A stretch of 7,180 nt of DNA from Solirubrobacteraceae bacterium (GCA_030038955.1 JASHQV010000423.1:1-7180), one strand, 5' to 3'; positions 1 through 6,529 are shown, numbered from the stretch's first letter. Translations and numbers: made by a program. The notes: a model not told the origin generated them from the sequence alone.

Positions 1-473
1 TCCAGGGTGGCGATCCGCTCGCGCAGCTGCTCCAGCTCGGCGTCGACCGCGCCGTCGTCGACGACCGGCTCGCGTCGCCCCACCTCGAGGCCCTTATAGG
101 TGCCGAGCTTGGCGCGCGGGCGCACGCCGACCTCGATTGAGAACGACAGCGGCTTGCCCTCGGCGGGAAGCTCGCCGACGTCGACGTTCGGCTCGCCAAC
201 GGGGGCGATTCCGGAGGCGTCGATCGCGTCGACGTACCAGTTGCCGAGCGAGCTGCGCAGCGCCTCGTCGAGCACGGCCTCCCGCCCCAGCCGCCGGATC
301 ACCACCGGTGGCGGCACCTTGCCCCTGCGGAAGCCGGGAATCCGCAGCTCGCGGCCGAGCGCCCGGGCGGCCTGCTGCAGCCGTCGCTCAACCTCCTCGG
401 GCGCGACCTCGGCCTGCACGCGCACGCGCGACTCGGGAAGCTCCGTGATGTTTGTCGTCACCGCGGTGGGCAT
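1..473 (-). CDS. tig: Trigger factor, N-terminal part (partial, cut by left edge)
   Basis: Trigger factor is the ribosome-bound chaperone that meets nascent chains at the exit tunnel; most versions also carry a peptidyl-prolyl isomerase domain. Reading the minus strand from the ATG at 473 gives 157 complete codons without a stop, beginning MPTAVTTNITELPESRVRV. The ribosome-docking signature GFRKGKVP is present at about residues 46-53, followed by the expected VVIRRLGREAVLDEAL helix and a segment ending in an acidic EAELxxLRER-like helix (here DAELEQLRERIATL). That covers the ribosome-binding domain and the approach to the isomerase domain; the rest lies left of the window. No good Shine-Dalgarno sequence precedes the ATG. 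A TATCGT hexamer at 489-484 could be a -10 element giving a very short leader, but no convincing -35 accompanies it. The gene is divergent from the small ORF at 662, and the upstream gap is filled by the 499-649 inverted repeat. Identification is firm; the start is likely because the protein aligns with the family from its first residues. Confidence 0.95.
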   Translation of the reverse strand, partial: MPTAVTTNITELPESRVRVQAEVAPEEVERRLQQAARALGRELRIPGFRRGKVPPPVVIRRLGREAVLDEALRSSLGNWYVDAIDASGIAPVGEPNVDVGELPAEGKPLSFSIEVGVRPRAKLGTYKGLEVGRREPVVDDGAVDAELEQLRERIATL

Positions 474-498
474 GCGCAGGCAGACGATAGCCGAGGGC

Positions 499-649
499 CC
501 GTGGGAGAATTACTTCGCGGTTTTGACGGCGCCCGGACGCGCCTGACGCCACCCGTGGGAATCGCCGATGCTTCGGCATCGACTGATCCCACGTGCGTCG
601 CCATACACGCCCAGCCACTCGTCAAATTCCACGACTAATTCTCCCACGG
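499..649. repeat. 151-bp structured inverted-repeat element between tig and the small ORF
   Basis: The ends are a perfect 14-bp inverted repeat, CCGTGGGAGAATTA at 499-512 and TAATTCTCCCACGG at 636-649. Going inward, TCG.GG at 515-520 can pair with CC.CGA at 629-634, and TTTGAC at 522-527 pairs with GTCAAA at 621-626. A local hairpin follows (GGCGC 528-532 with GCGCC 539-543), then a central stem (GACGC 545-549 with GCGTC 595-599, continuing into the 554-593 hairpin). The whole segment can therefore fold as a long arm with a branched or interrupted middle. No open reading frame of recognisable function lies inside it. No target-site duplication is visible: the left flank ends GAGGGC and the right flank begins ATCCTT. 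It is not a classical intrinsic terminator, since no T-run follows on either strand. It could be a MITE-like element, a structured RNA, or a two-sided regulatory region. The pairing is directly visible; the nature of the element is inference. Confidence 0.7.
554..593. repeat. Central hairpin with C(UUCG)G loop inside the inverted-repeat element
   Basis: CGTGGGA at 554-560 pairs with TCCCACG at 587-593. A symmetric 5x5 internal loop (561-565 and 582-586) separates this from an inner stem, CGATGC 566-571 with GCATCG 576-581, capped by TTCG at 572-575. Read as plus-strand RNA, the cap is C(UUCG)G, an exceptionally stable tetraloop common in structured RNAs; the minus-strand RNA would have CGAA instead. 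This favours the plus strand if the element acts as RNA. The outer stem repeats the first bases of the element's terminal arms (CCCGTGGGA occurs at both 498-506 and 552-560), so alternative pairings between the centre and the ends are possible. Pairing is seen directly; function is unknown. Confidence 0.7.
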
Positions 650-661
650 ATCCTTGACCCG

Positions 662-856
662 ATGCTCTCGCGGCCACTCGGCGCCAGGCGGTCGCTGTCG
701 CGACTGCTCGGCGCGCTGCTGACCGGGCCGGCGGCATTCCTGCTCGCCGGCCTGATCGACTTCACGAGTGGCCTGCGACTCGGTCTGATGTATCTGTGGC
801 GCTCGGCTCGAGACCCGCTGGCGCGCGCCCATTCCCGGCGGGACCGGTCGCCCTGA
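662..856 (+). CDS. Possible small membrane protein, 64 residues
   Basis: Function unrecognised. From the ATG at 662 the frame encodes a basic N-terminus (MLSRPLGARRSLSRLLG), a hydrophobic stretch at about residues 19-33 (ALLTGPAAFLLAGLI), an amphipathic stretch ending in MYLWRSARDP, and a basic tail. This layout resembles small single-span actinobacterial membrane proteins. Third codon positions are mostly G or C, as in real genes here. The last 95 bases run antisense to the 3' end of the glutamate dehydrogenase gene, but only to its non-conserved tail: the TGA at 854-856 falls where the conserved part of that enzyme stops. No clear ribosome binding site precedes the ATG. A longer version from the ATG at 593 would run through the right half of the inverted repeat and is less likely. 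High-GC DNA produces hydrophobic chance frames easily, so this remains tentative. Confidence 0.4.
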   Translation: MLSRPLGARRSLSRLLGALLTGPAAFLLAGLIDFTSGLRLGLMYLWRSARDPLARAHSRRDRSP

Positions 857-3800
857 TCAGGTTGCGCAGCTCCCGCAGCGCGACCGGCAGCGTGGTCGTG
901 TCGTAGGTGCGCGAGGCCTCGATGTCGGAGAGGATCTCGAGGCAGCGCTCCACCGCCTCGTGATGGGCCTCCTCCCAGACCTCGACCGCCAGCTCGGCGT
1001 CGGCGCCCTGTGCCTGCAGCACCTCGCGGGTGAGCACCCTGACGAGGCCGGCGAGGTCGTCGCGCAGCGACGCTCGCGACAGCGCCTGCCAGCGGTTGTC
1101 CCGCGGCAGCTCCAGGATCCGCTCGCGCACCCAGCCGAGCCGCAGCCGCGAGGTGATCAGGAACAGGGCGCGCATCACCACCTCGGGCTCGCGACCGGTG
1201 GCGGCGGCCACGTCGACGATGTCCAGCGCCGGCAGCGCCCACGGCATCGCCGCCACCCGCCGCGCCATCCGCTCGGGCACGCCCGCCTCGAGCAGCGCGT
1301 CCGCCCGTCGCTCGAACTCCGAGCGCTCAGCGTCGTCGAGGATCTCTGGCATCGCCGCCCACAGCATCCGCGCTCCCGGCTCGTAGCGCTCGACCAGCGC
1401 CGCGATGTCGATCTGCGTCGGATTGGAGCGGGCCAGCCAGCGGGCGGCCCGCTCCAGCAGCCGGCGCGCCTCCACCAGCATCGCCAGCTGCGTGTCCGCG
1501 CCGATCTGGTTGTCGAGCGCCTCGACCCACTCCCACAGCTCGCCCATCCCGTAGACCTCGCGGGCGACCGCGAAGCCGCGGGCCAGGATCGCCGGCGCGG
1601 CACCGGTCTCCTCTCCGACCCGGAAGACGAACGTGCTGCCGCCGCGCTCGACCATCTCGTTGGCTACCTGCGTGGCGATGATCTCGCGGCGCAGGCGGTG
1701 GTGCTGCATCTGCGCGCGGTAGCGCTCTGGCAGCGGCGACGGGAAGTAGCGCTCGAGGTCGTGCGACAGGTAGGGATCCTCGGGGAGGTCGGAGTCCAGC
1801 AGCGTCGCGTACAGGTGGATCTTGACGTGCGCCCTGAGCGCCCCGAGCTCGGGCGAGGTGAGGCCGCGCCCGTCCTTCTTGCGCGCGGCGATCGTCGACG
1901 GGCTCGGCAGCCCCTCGAGCTCGCGGTTGAGCCCCGCCACCCGCTCGAGATGGCGGATCAGTCGCCCGTGCACGTCGACCATGATCGGCGCCTGGACGAC
2001 CGACACGCTGAGCCCCTCGGACTGCGTGTAGCTGTCGTACAGCACGCGCTCGGCCACCGACTCGGTCATCTCCACGAGCAGCTCGTTGCGCTGCTTCCCG
2101 GTCAGCTCGCCGTGACCCACGAGCGCGTCCAGCAGGATCTTGATGTTGACCTCGTGGTCGGAGCAGTTGACGCCCGCGACGTTGTCGATCGCATCGGTGT
2201 TGATGCGGCCGCCGCCGAGCGCGTACTCGACCCGCCCGGCCTGGGTGAAGCCGAGGTTCCCGCCCTCCCCGACGACCCGGCAGCGCAGGTCCTCGCCGTC
2301 CACCCGGACGGCATCGTTGGTCTTGTCGCCGGCCTCAGCGTGGGTCTCTGTGGCGCTCTTGACGTACGTGCCGATGCCGCCGTTCCACAGCAGATCGACG
2401 GGGGCGCAGAGGATCTGCGAGATCAGCTCGGCCGGTGGCAGCTCGTCGGCGTCGATGTCCAGCGCTCGCCGCACCTGCTCGCTGATCGGGATCGACTTGG
2501 CCGTGCGCGGGTAGACGCCGCCGCCCTCCGAGATCCGCGAGGAGTCGTAGTCGCTCCACGAGGAGCGCGGCAGCTCGAACAGGCGCCGGCGCTCGGCGTA
2601 GCTGGCGGCGGGATCGGGGTCGGGGTCGAGGAACACGTGCAGGTGGTTGAACGCGGCGAGCAGGCGGATGTGCTCGGACAGCAGCATCCCGTTGCCGAAC
2701 ACGTCACCCGACATGTCGCCGATCCCGGCGACCGTGAAGTCGGTCGTGTGGATGTCGGTGCCGAGCTCGCGGAAGTGCCGCTTGACCGACTCCCACGCCC
2801 CGCGCGCGGTGATCCCCATCGCCTTGTGGTCGTAGCCGTGGCTGCCACCGGAGGCGAACGCATCGCCGAGCCAGAATCCGTACTCGGCGGACACCTCGTT
2901 GGCGATGTCGGAGAAGCTGGCGGTGCCCTTGTCGGCGGCCACCACGAGATAGGGATCGTCGCCGTCGTGGCGGACCACCCGCGAGGGCGGCACGACCTCG
3001 CCGCCGACGATGTTGTCGGTGAGATCGAGCAGCCCCGACAGAAACGTCCGGTAGCAGGCGATCGCCTCCTCCTGCAGCTGCTCGCGGGTCGCGTTCGCCG
3101 GCGGGCGCTTGACGATGAAGCCGCCCTTCGAGCCGACCGGCACGATCAGCGCGTTCTTGACCATCTGGGCCTTCATCAGCCCGAGCACCTCGGTGCGGAA
3201 GTCCTCCGGCCGGTCCGACCAGCGGATCCCGCCGCGAGCCACTCTACCGCCGCGCAGGTGCACACCCTCGACGCGCGGCGAGTACACGAAGACCTCGAAC
3301 TGCGGACGCGGCAGTGGCAGCAGCGGGATCTCGTCGGGGTCGAGCTTGAAGCTCAGGTATGGCACCTGGTGGTCGCGCCCGCGGCCTGGGTGGCCGCGGG
3401 CGCCGGAGGCCTGCGTGTCGGGCCCGCGATCGTCGTACCGGTAGTAGTTGGTGCGCAGGATCGCGGCCACGACCGCGTGGAAGCTGCGCAGGATCCGATC
3501 CTCGTCGAGGCTCGGGACCGCGTCGATCGCGGCCGTCAGCTGCTCGGACAGCCGCTCGGCCTTGTGCTCGTCGCGCCAGTCGGGGTCGAGCCGCGCCCCG
3601 AACAGCCGCACCAGCAGCACGGCGGTGTCCGGGTGGCGGTTCAGCGTCCGCTGGATGTAGCTGTCGGTGAACGGGATCCCCGCCTGGCGCAGATACTTGG
3701 CGATCGCCCGGAGCACGGTGATCTGGCGGCCGGTGAGGCCGGCGCCGAGCACCAGCCCGCCCAGCCGGTCGTCCTCCAGCTCGCCGCGCCAGACCCCCAG

Positions 3801-5702
3801 GAACGCCTCCTCGAAGAGGTCGTGGATCTGCTCGATGTCGCCGCTGTCGCTGCTCATCCCAAAGTCGTAGATCCACAGCGACTGCCCGCCTGCAGGGGTG
3901 ATCTCGTAGGGGCGCTCATCGTTGACCCGGGCACCCATGTGCTCGAACGTGGGCAGCATGTCGGACAGCGAGATCCGCGTCAGGCTGAACAGCTTGCAGC
4001 GGATCACGTCGTCGTCTGCCTCCAGCGGGCGGTACAGACGCAGAATCGGCTCCTGCGCCTCCTCCACCTCCTCGATCCGCGCGATGTCGGCGACCGCCGT
4101 GCGCGGCAACCAGTCGTCCCGGTAGGCCGGCGGGAAGGCGCGCTCGAAGCGCCTCCACTGCAGCAGTCCGAGCTGCTCCCCGTGCTCCTCGACGAGCGCG
4201 TCGCGCAGGTCGTCGGTCCATGCGCGGATCGCCGCCACGATCTGACGCTCGATGTCGCGCTCGTCGAACGGCGGCACGCCCTCCCGGCAGTGGACGATGA
4301 AATGGATCTTGGCGATCGTCGACTCGGTCAGCTGCAGCGTCCAGTCGAAGTGCGAGGCGTTGAACGTCCGCAGCAGGATCTCTCCGGCGCGCAGGCGATT
4401 CTCGGTGTTGAAGCGGTCGCGCGGCAGGCACACGAGGCAGGTGACGAACCGCTCCAGCACGTCGGCGTGGGCGAACACGCGGACCCGCTGGCGCTCGCCG
4501 AGGCCGAGGATCCCGATCGCGATCCGGAACAGCTCCTCGGCGCCGATCTGGAACAGCGAGTCCCGCGGATACGACTCGCAGATCTCGCGCAGCGCCTTCG
4601 CGTCGTGGCTGTCGGGCGGGAACGCCGCCCGCTCGAGCACATAGCGCACCTTGCCTCGCAGCAGCGGCGTCACCAGCGGGCTCTCCTTGTAGGCGGCGGT
4701 CGTGTACAGGCCGAGGAAGCGCCGCTCGCCGGTCACCCGCCCATGCGCGTCGAACCGCCTGACGCTGACGTAGTCCAGGTAGGCCGGCCGGTGCACGGTG
4801 GCGCGAGAGTTGGCCTTCGTCAGCAGCAGCGGCGCGTCGGCGATCGCCAGCTTGAACGCGGTCTCGGTCAGCTCCGTGGCCGGGTTCGCGGGCGGGCCGC
4901 GAAGGATCCCGAGTCCCGAGTCGACGACCGGCTCGAGCCGCGCCGGGTGGGCATCGTCGGAGGCCTCGCGGATCAGCTCGTACTCGCGGTAGCCGAGGAA
5001 CGTGAAGCGGTCCTCGGTCAGCCAACGCAGGAAGCTCTGGGTCTCCTCCAGGTCCGCCTGGCCGATCGGGGCGTTGCCGTCCGCGAGCTCGTCGATCAGC
5101 GCCAGCGCTCGTTCGCGCATCGGCTGCCAGTCCTCGACCGCGCGCGTGACGTCGCCCAGCACGCGTTCGATCCTGTGGACCAGCTCGTCCAGCCGCTCGA
5201 GGTCGTTCTCGCGATCGATCTCGACGTGGAGGATCGACTCGGCCTGCGAGTCGCGCGGATCCGAAGCCGGGTCGGCGACGCCGATCAGGTTGCCGTCGTC
5301 GTCGCGCACGAACCGGATCACGGGATGGATCACGAGGTGCGTTCCATAGCCGTTGCGCGACAGCTCCATCGTCACCGAGTCGACCAGGAACGGCATGTCG
5401 TCTGAGACGATCTCGATCACCGTGTGCGGCGACTGCCACCCCTGCTGCTCGAGCTCCGGGTTGTAGGCGCGCAGCTTGACCTGCCCGGGGTGGCGCTGGG
5501 CGGCCAGGTTCCAGTGCGAGACGGCAGCCCCATAGAGGTCCAGCAGGCCACGGTCGGCGAGGTCCTCGGGCGGGACCCAGTGGTAGTACTGGCGCACGAA
5601 CGGCTCGCACGAGGCGGCCTGGTCGCTCGGCAGCCGCTCGCGCACGCGCTGGCATACCCCGGCGATCAGCTCGGCTTCGGCCTCCGTGGATCTGACTGCC
5701 AT
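762..5702 (-). CDS. gdh: NAD-specific glutamate dehydrogenase, large GDH-180 class
   Basis: Catalyses L-glutamate + NAD+ + H2O to 2-oxoglutarate + NH4+ + NADH in the cytoplasm, usually in glutamate catabolism. The 1646-residue product matches the size of the GDH-180 class known from Streptomyces and Mycobacterium. The long N-terminal region contains ACT-like segments near residues 93-180, 417-480 and 551-600. The catalytic core has ARGGIRWSDR at 822-831, the GSKGG motif with Lys859, an SDIANEVSAEYGFWLGDAF region near 925-945, the dinucleotide-binding GIGDMSGDVFGNG at 993-1005, and NGGIGTYVK near 1105-1113. A mostly helical C-terminal domain follows; family conservation appears to end near residue 1616 (LRELRNLI), leaving a 30-residue tail rich in Ala, Gly and Ser. 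A Gly/Arg-rich linker at about 760-780, just before YLSFKLDPDE, is encoded by a strong DNA hairpin. The start at ATG 5702 is preferred over an upstream in-frame codon at 5774, because an AAGGAAGG sequence sits about 8 bases before it and the extra 24 residues are basic and low-complexity. No key residue appears missing. In mycobacteria the homologue is inhibited by the FHA protein GarA; nothing here shows that. Confidence 0.97.
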   Translation of the reverse strand: MAVRSTEAEAELIAGVCQRVRERLPSDQAASCEPFVRQYYHWVPPEDLADRGLLDLYGAAVSHWNLAAQRHPGQVKLRAYNPELEQQGWQSPHTVIEIVSDDMPFLVDSVTMELSRNGYGTHLVIHPVIRFVRDDDGNLIGVADPASDPRDSQAESILHVEIDRENDLERLDELVHRIERVLGDVTRAVEDWQPMRERALALIDELADGNAPIGQADLEETQSFLRWLTEDRFTFLGYREYELIREASDDAHPARLEPVVDSGLGILRGPPANPATELTETAFKLAIADAPLLLTKANSRATVHRPAYLDYVSVRRFDAHGRVTGERRFLGLYTTAAYKESPLVTPLLRGKVRYVLERAAFPPDSHDAKALREICESYPRDSLFQIGAEELFRIAIGILGLGERQRVRVFAHADVLERFVTCLVCLPRDRFNTENRLRAGEILLRTFNASHFDWTLQLTESTIAKIHFIVHCREGVPPFDERDIERQIVAAIRAWTDDLRDALVEEHGEQLGLLQWRRFERAFPPAYRDDWLPRTAVADIARIEEVEEAQEPILRLYRPLEADDDVIRCKLFSLTRISLSDMLPTFEHMGARVNDERPYEITPAGGQSLWIYDFGMSSDSGDIEQIHDLFEEAFLGVWRGELEDDRLGGLVLGAGLTGRQITVLRAIAKYLRQAGIPFTDSYIQRTLNRHPDTAVLLVRLFGARLDPDWRDEHKAERLSEQLTAAIDAVPSLDEDRILRSFHAVVAAILRTNYYRYDDRGPDTQASGARGHPGRGRDHQVPYLSFKLDPDEIPLLPLPRPQFEVFVYSPRVEGVHLRGGRVARGGIRWSDRPEDFRTEVLGLMKAQMVKNALIVPVGSKGGFIVKRPPANATREQLQEEAIACYRTFLSGLLDLTDNIVGGEVVPPSRVVRHDGDDPYLVVAADKGTASFSDIANEVSAEYGFWLGDAFASGGSHGYDHKAMGITARGAWESVKRHFRELGTDIHTTDFTVAGIGDMSGDVFGNGMLLSEHIRLLAAFNHLHVFLDPDPDPAASYAERRRLFELPRSSWSDYDSSRISEGGGVYPRTAKSIPISEQVRRALDIDADELPPAELISQILCAPVDLLWNGGIGTYVKSATETHAEAGDKTNDAVRVDGEDLRCRVVGEGGNLGFTQAGRVEYALGGGRINTDAIDNVAGVNCSDHEVNIKILLDALVGHGELTGKQRNELLVEMTESVAERVLYDSYTQSEGLSVSVVQAPIMVDVHGRLIRHLERVAGLNRELEGLPSPSTIAARKKDGRGLTSPELGALRAHVKIHLYATLLDSDLPEDPYLSHDLERYFPSPLPERYRAQMQHHRLRREIIATQVANEMVERGGSTFVFRVGEETGAAPAILARGFAVAREVYGMGELWEWVEALDNQIGADTQLAMLVEARRLLERAARWLARSNPTQIDIAALVERYEPGARMLWAAMPEILDDAERSEFERRADALLEAGVPERMARRVAAMPWALPALDIVDVAAATGREPEVVMRALFLITSRLRLGWVRERILELPRDNRWQALSRASLRDDLAGLVRVLTREVLQAQGADAELAVEVWEEAHHEAVERCLEILSDIEASRTYDTTTLPVALRELRNLIRATGPAGNGRAPAGLEPSATDTSDRVAGHS
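3375..3403. repeat. Perfect 12-bp hairpin inside the gdh linker region
   Basis: GCGCCCGCGGCC at 3375-3386 is the exact reverse complement of GGCCGCGGGCGC at 3392-3403, with the five-base loop TGGGT between them. The pair lies inside the dehydrogenase gene and encodes GARGHPGRGR, residues 767-776 of the Gly/Arg-rich linker between the N-terminal region and the start of the catalytic core. All-GC palindromes are commoner in GC-rich DNA, but 12 perfect pairs with a short loop is strong. It may be an expanded or inserted linker sequence, or a pause or structure element in the mRNA. Confidence 0.75.
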
Positions 5703-5710
5703 CCGAAACG

Positions 5711-5718
5711 CCTTCCTT
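5711..5718 (-). promoter_or_regulatory. Ribosome binding site of gdh
   Basis: On the minus strand AAGGAAGG precedes the ATG at 5702 by 8 bases. It is the only good purine-rich site upstream of the gene and decides the start against the in-frame codon at 5774. Confidence 0.75.
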
Positions 5719-5736
5719 CTGCTACCAGGCGGTGTG

Positions 5737-5742
5737 AGCCTA
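5737..5742 (-). promoter_or_regulatory. Candidate -10 element for gdh
   Basis: The minus strand reads TAGGCT, which fits the TAnnnT pattern, and would start transcription near 5730, giving a leader of about 28 bases that contains the AAGGAAGG site. No good -35 lies 17-18 bases upstream; that position is occupied by the right half of the palindrome at 5751-5764, so an activator-dependent promoter is possible. Weak single-hexamer evidence. Confidence 0.3.
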
Positions 5743-5750
5743 CCTCTGCG

Positions 5751-5764
5751 GGCACGCACGTGCC
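5751..5764. promoter_or_regulatory. 14-bp palindrome, candidate operator in the divergent promoter region
   Basis: GGCACG-CA-CGTGCC is a perfect 6+6 inverted repeat with a 2-bp centre, about halfway between the divergent gdh and hydroxylase starts. The hexamer CCTCTG also occurs twice in direct orientation around it (5743-5748 and 5763-5768), exactly 20 bp apart, about two helical turns. It would lie over the -35/spacer region of the candidate gdh promoter and just upstream of the candidate hydroxylase promoter, so a bound dimeric regulator could affect both. The sequence symmetry is direct; the operator role is inference. Confidence 0.4.
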
Positions 5765-5768
5765 TCTG

Positions 5769-5798
5769 TTGCACGGCGGCTGGCAGCGGCGGTAGTAG
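5769..5798 (+). promoter_or_regulatory. Weak candidate promoter for the hydroxylase gene
   Basis: TTGCAC at 5769-5774 and TAGTAG at 5793-5798 are separated by 18 bp. Each matches its consensus only partly. Initiation about 7 bases past the -10 would fall at the GTG start codon at 5804, implying a leaderless or nearly leaderless mRNA, a pattern common in actinobacteria. Confidence 0.25.
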
Positions 5799-5803
5799 CG
5801 TGT

Positions 5804-6529
5804 GTGCGGATGGCGGCAGACGCGCTCACCGCGCCGGCTGATGCGGTTCCCCGTCGACGACCGGAGGTCCTAACGCTCGGCGACTGCTGGCGCTCGTTCG
5901 TCCGCCGCCCCTCGCCGAAGCTGCTCGCCACCGCGGTCCTGGTGGCGCTGGGGCTGCGCCTGGCGCTCGGGCACTTCAGCTGGCGCGACCTCGTGTGGCT
6001 GGCCGGGATCGTCGCGGTGACGCCGCCGGTGGAGTGGGTCATCCATGTCTACCTGCTGCACGCCCGGCCGCGACGGGTCGGGCGCCTCACGGTCGACCTG
6101 ATGGCGGCCCGCGAGCACCGCGCCCACCACCTCGAGCCCGCAATTCTCGACGGCGTCCTGATCCCCGCCTACGCGGTCGTGATGTTCGTCGCGATGATCG
6201 CTGCGACCGTGTGGGTGATGTCGTTCCCGATCGGGCTGATCCTCGGCGGCGACCGGCTCGCGCAGGCCGCCAGCGGGCTCGTCGCGAGCTACGTGATGCT
6301 GGCCTCGTACGAGTGGTGTCACTTCCTGATCCACACCCCGTACCGCCCCCGCGGCCGCTACTACCGCTCGATCTGGCGCGGGCACCGCCTGCATCACTAC
6401 AAGAACGAGCACTACTGGTTCGGCGTCACCTCGACGCTGGGCGACCGGATGCTCGGCACCGCGCCCGAGCAGTCACAGGTGCCGAGGTCGACGACCGCGC
6501 GAACGCTTGACGGCTCCCACAGCATTTGA
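5804..6529 (+). CDS. Membrane di-iron hydroxylase, fatty acid hydroxylase/sterol desaturase superfamily
   Basis: A probable oxygen-dependent hydroxylase or desaturase acting on a lipid-like substrate at the membrane. The 241-residue protein shows the superfamily's histidine clusters: HX4H (His81, His86), HX2HH (His105, His108, His109), HX3H (His173, His177) and HX2HH (His194, His197, His198), with an additional His203 in NEHYWFG. These are the expected ligands of a di-iron centre. Hydrophobic segments lie near residues 40-57, 62-80, 116-145 and 155-170, giving a compact multi-span protein. The end (DRMLGTAPE...VPRSTTARTL) looks like the normal family C-terminus, so the gene appears complete. 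The start is GTG 5804 or ATG 5810; neither has a strong ribosome binding site, only GGCGGT ten bases before the GTG. It is divergent from gdh and overlaps the next gene by 23 bases. Known members act on fatty acids, sterols, carotenoids or alkylglycerols; the substrate here cannot be assigned. Confidence 0.9.
   Translation: MRMAADALTAPADAVPRRRPEVLTLGDCWRSFVRRPSPKLLATAVLVALGLRLALGHFSWRDLVWLAGIVAVTPPVEWVIHVYLLHARPRRVGRLTVDLMAAREHRAHHLEPAILDGVLIPAYAVVMFVAMIAATVWVMSFPIGLILGGDRLAQAASGLVASYVMLASYEWCHFLIHTPYRPRGRYYRSIWRGHRLHHYKNEHYWFGVTSTLGDRMLGTAPEQSQVPRSTTARTLDGSHSI

Noticed and set aside
100..546. Plus-strand open frame over the tig start
   Set aside because: Antisense shadow of trigger factor; Ser/Arg/Thr-rich translation without domain features, and it would run into the inverted-repeat element.
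499..649. Intrinsic terminator for gdh or the neighbouring transcript
   Set aside because: The hairpins are not followed by a T-run on either strand, and the 14-bp arms are much farther apart than in a terminator stem.
620..659. Promoters built on TTGACC at 654-659 (plus) or TTGACG at 625-620 (minus)
   Set aside because: No acceptable -10 lies 16-18 bp downstream of the plus-strand hexamer, and the minus-strand hexamer has a TATGGC only 14 bp away, too short a spacer.
490..660. Insertion of a mobile element proven by a target-site duplication
   Set aside because: The bases flanking the 14-bp arms do not match each other at any length from 2 to 8, so mobility remains only a hypothesis.
960..5405. 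A 1481-codon open frame on the plus strand, antisense to nearly all of gdh
   Set aside because: Its translation is low-complexity (rich in Arg, Val, Leu, Gln, Asp, Ala) with no recognisable domain, and it mirrors the GC-rich codon pattern of the minus-strand gene, whose full domain set is clear. Long antisense frames are a usual by-product of high third-position GC.
3916..5655. A 579-codon minus-strand open frame overlapping gdh in another frame
   Set aside because: Arg/Ala/Pro/Gly-rich shadow of the real gdh frame, with no motif and no start signal.
5703..5774. Upstream in-frame start for gdh at 5774
   Set aside because: It would add 24 basic low-complexity residues, lacks a ribosome binding site and would pass through the likely promoter; the ATG at 5702 has a good AAGGAAGG site.
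5870..6412. Minus-strand 180-codon frame antisense to the hydroxylase
   Set aside because: Its translation lacks any motif, while the plus strand carries all the ordered histidine clusters.
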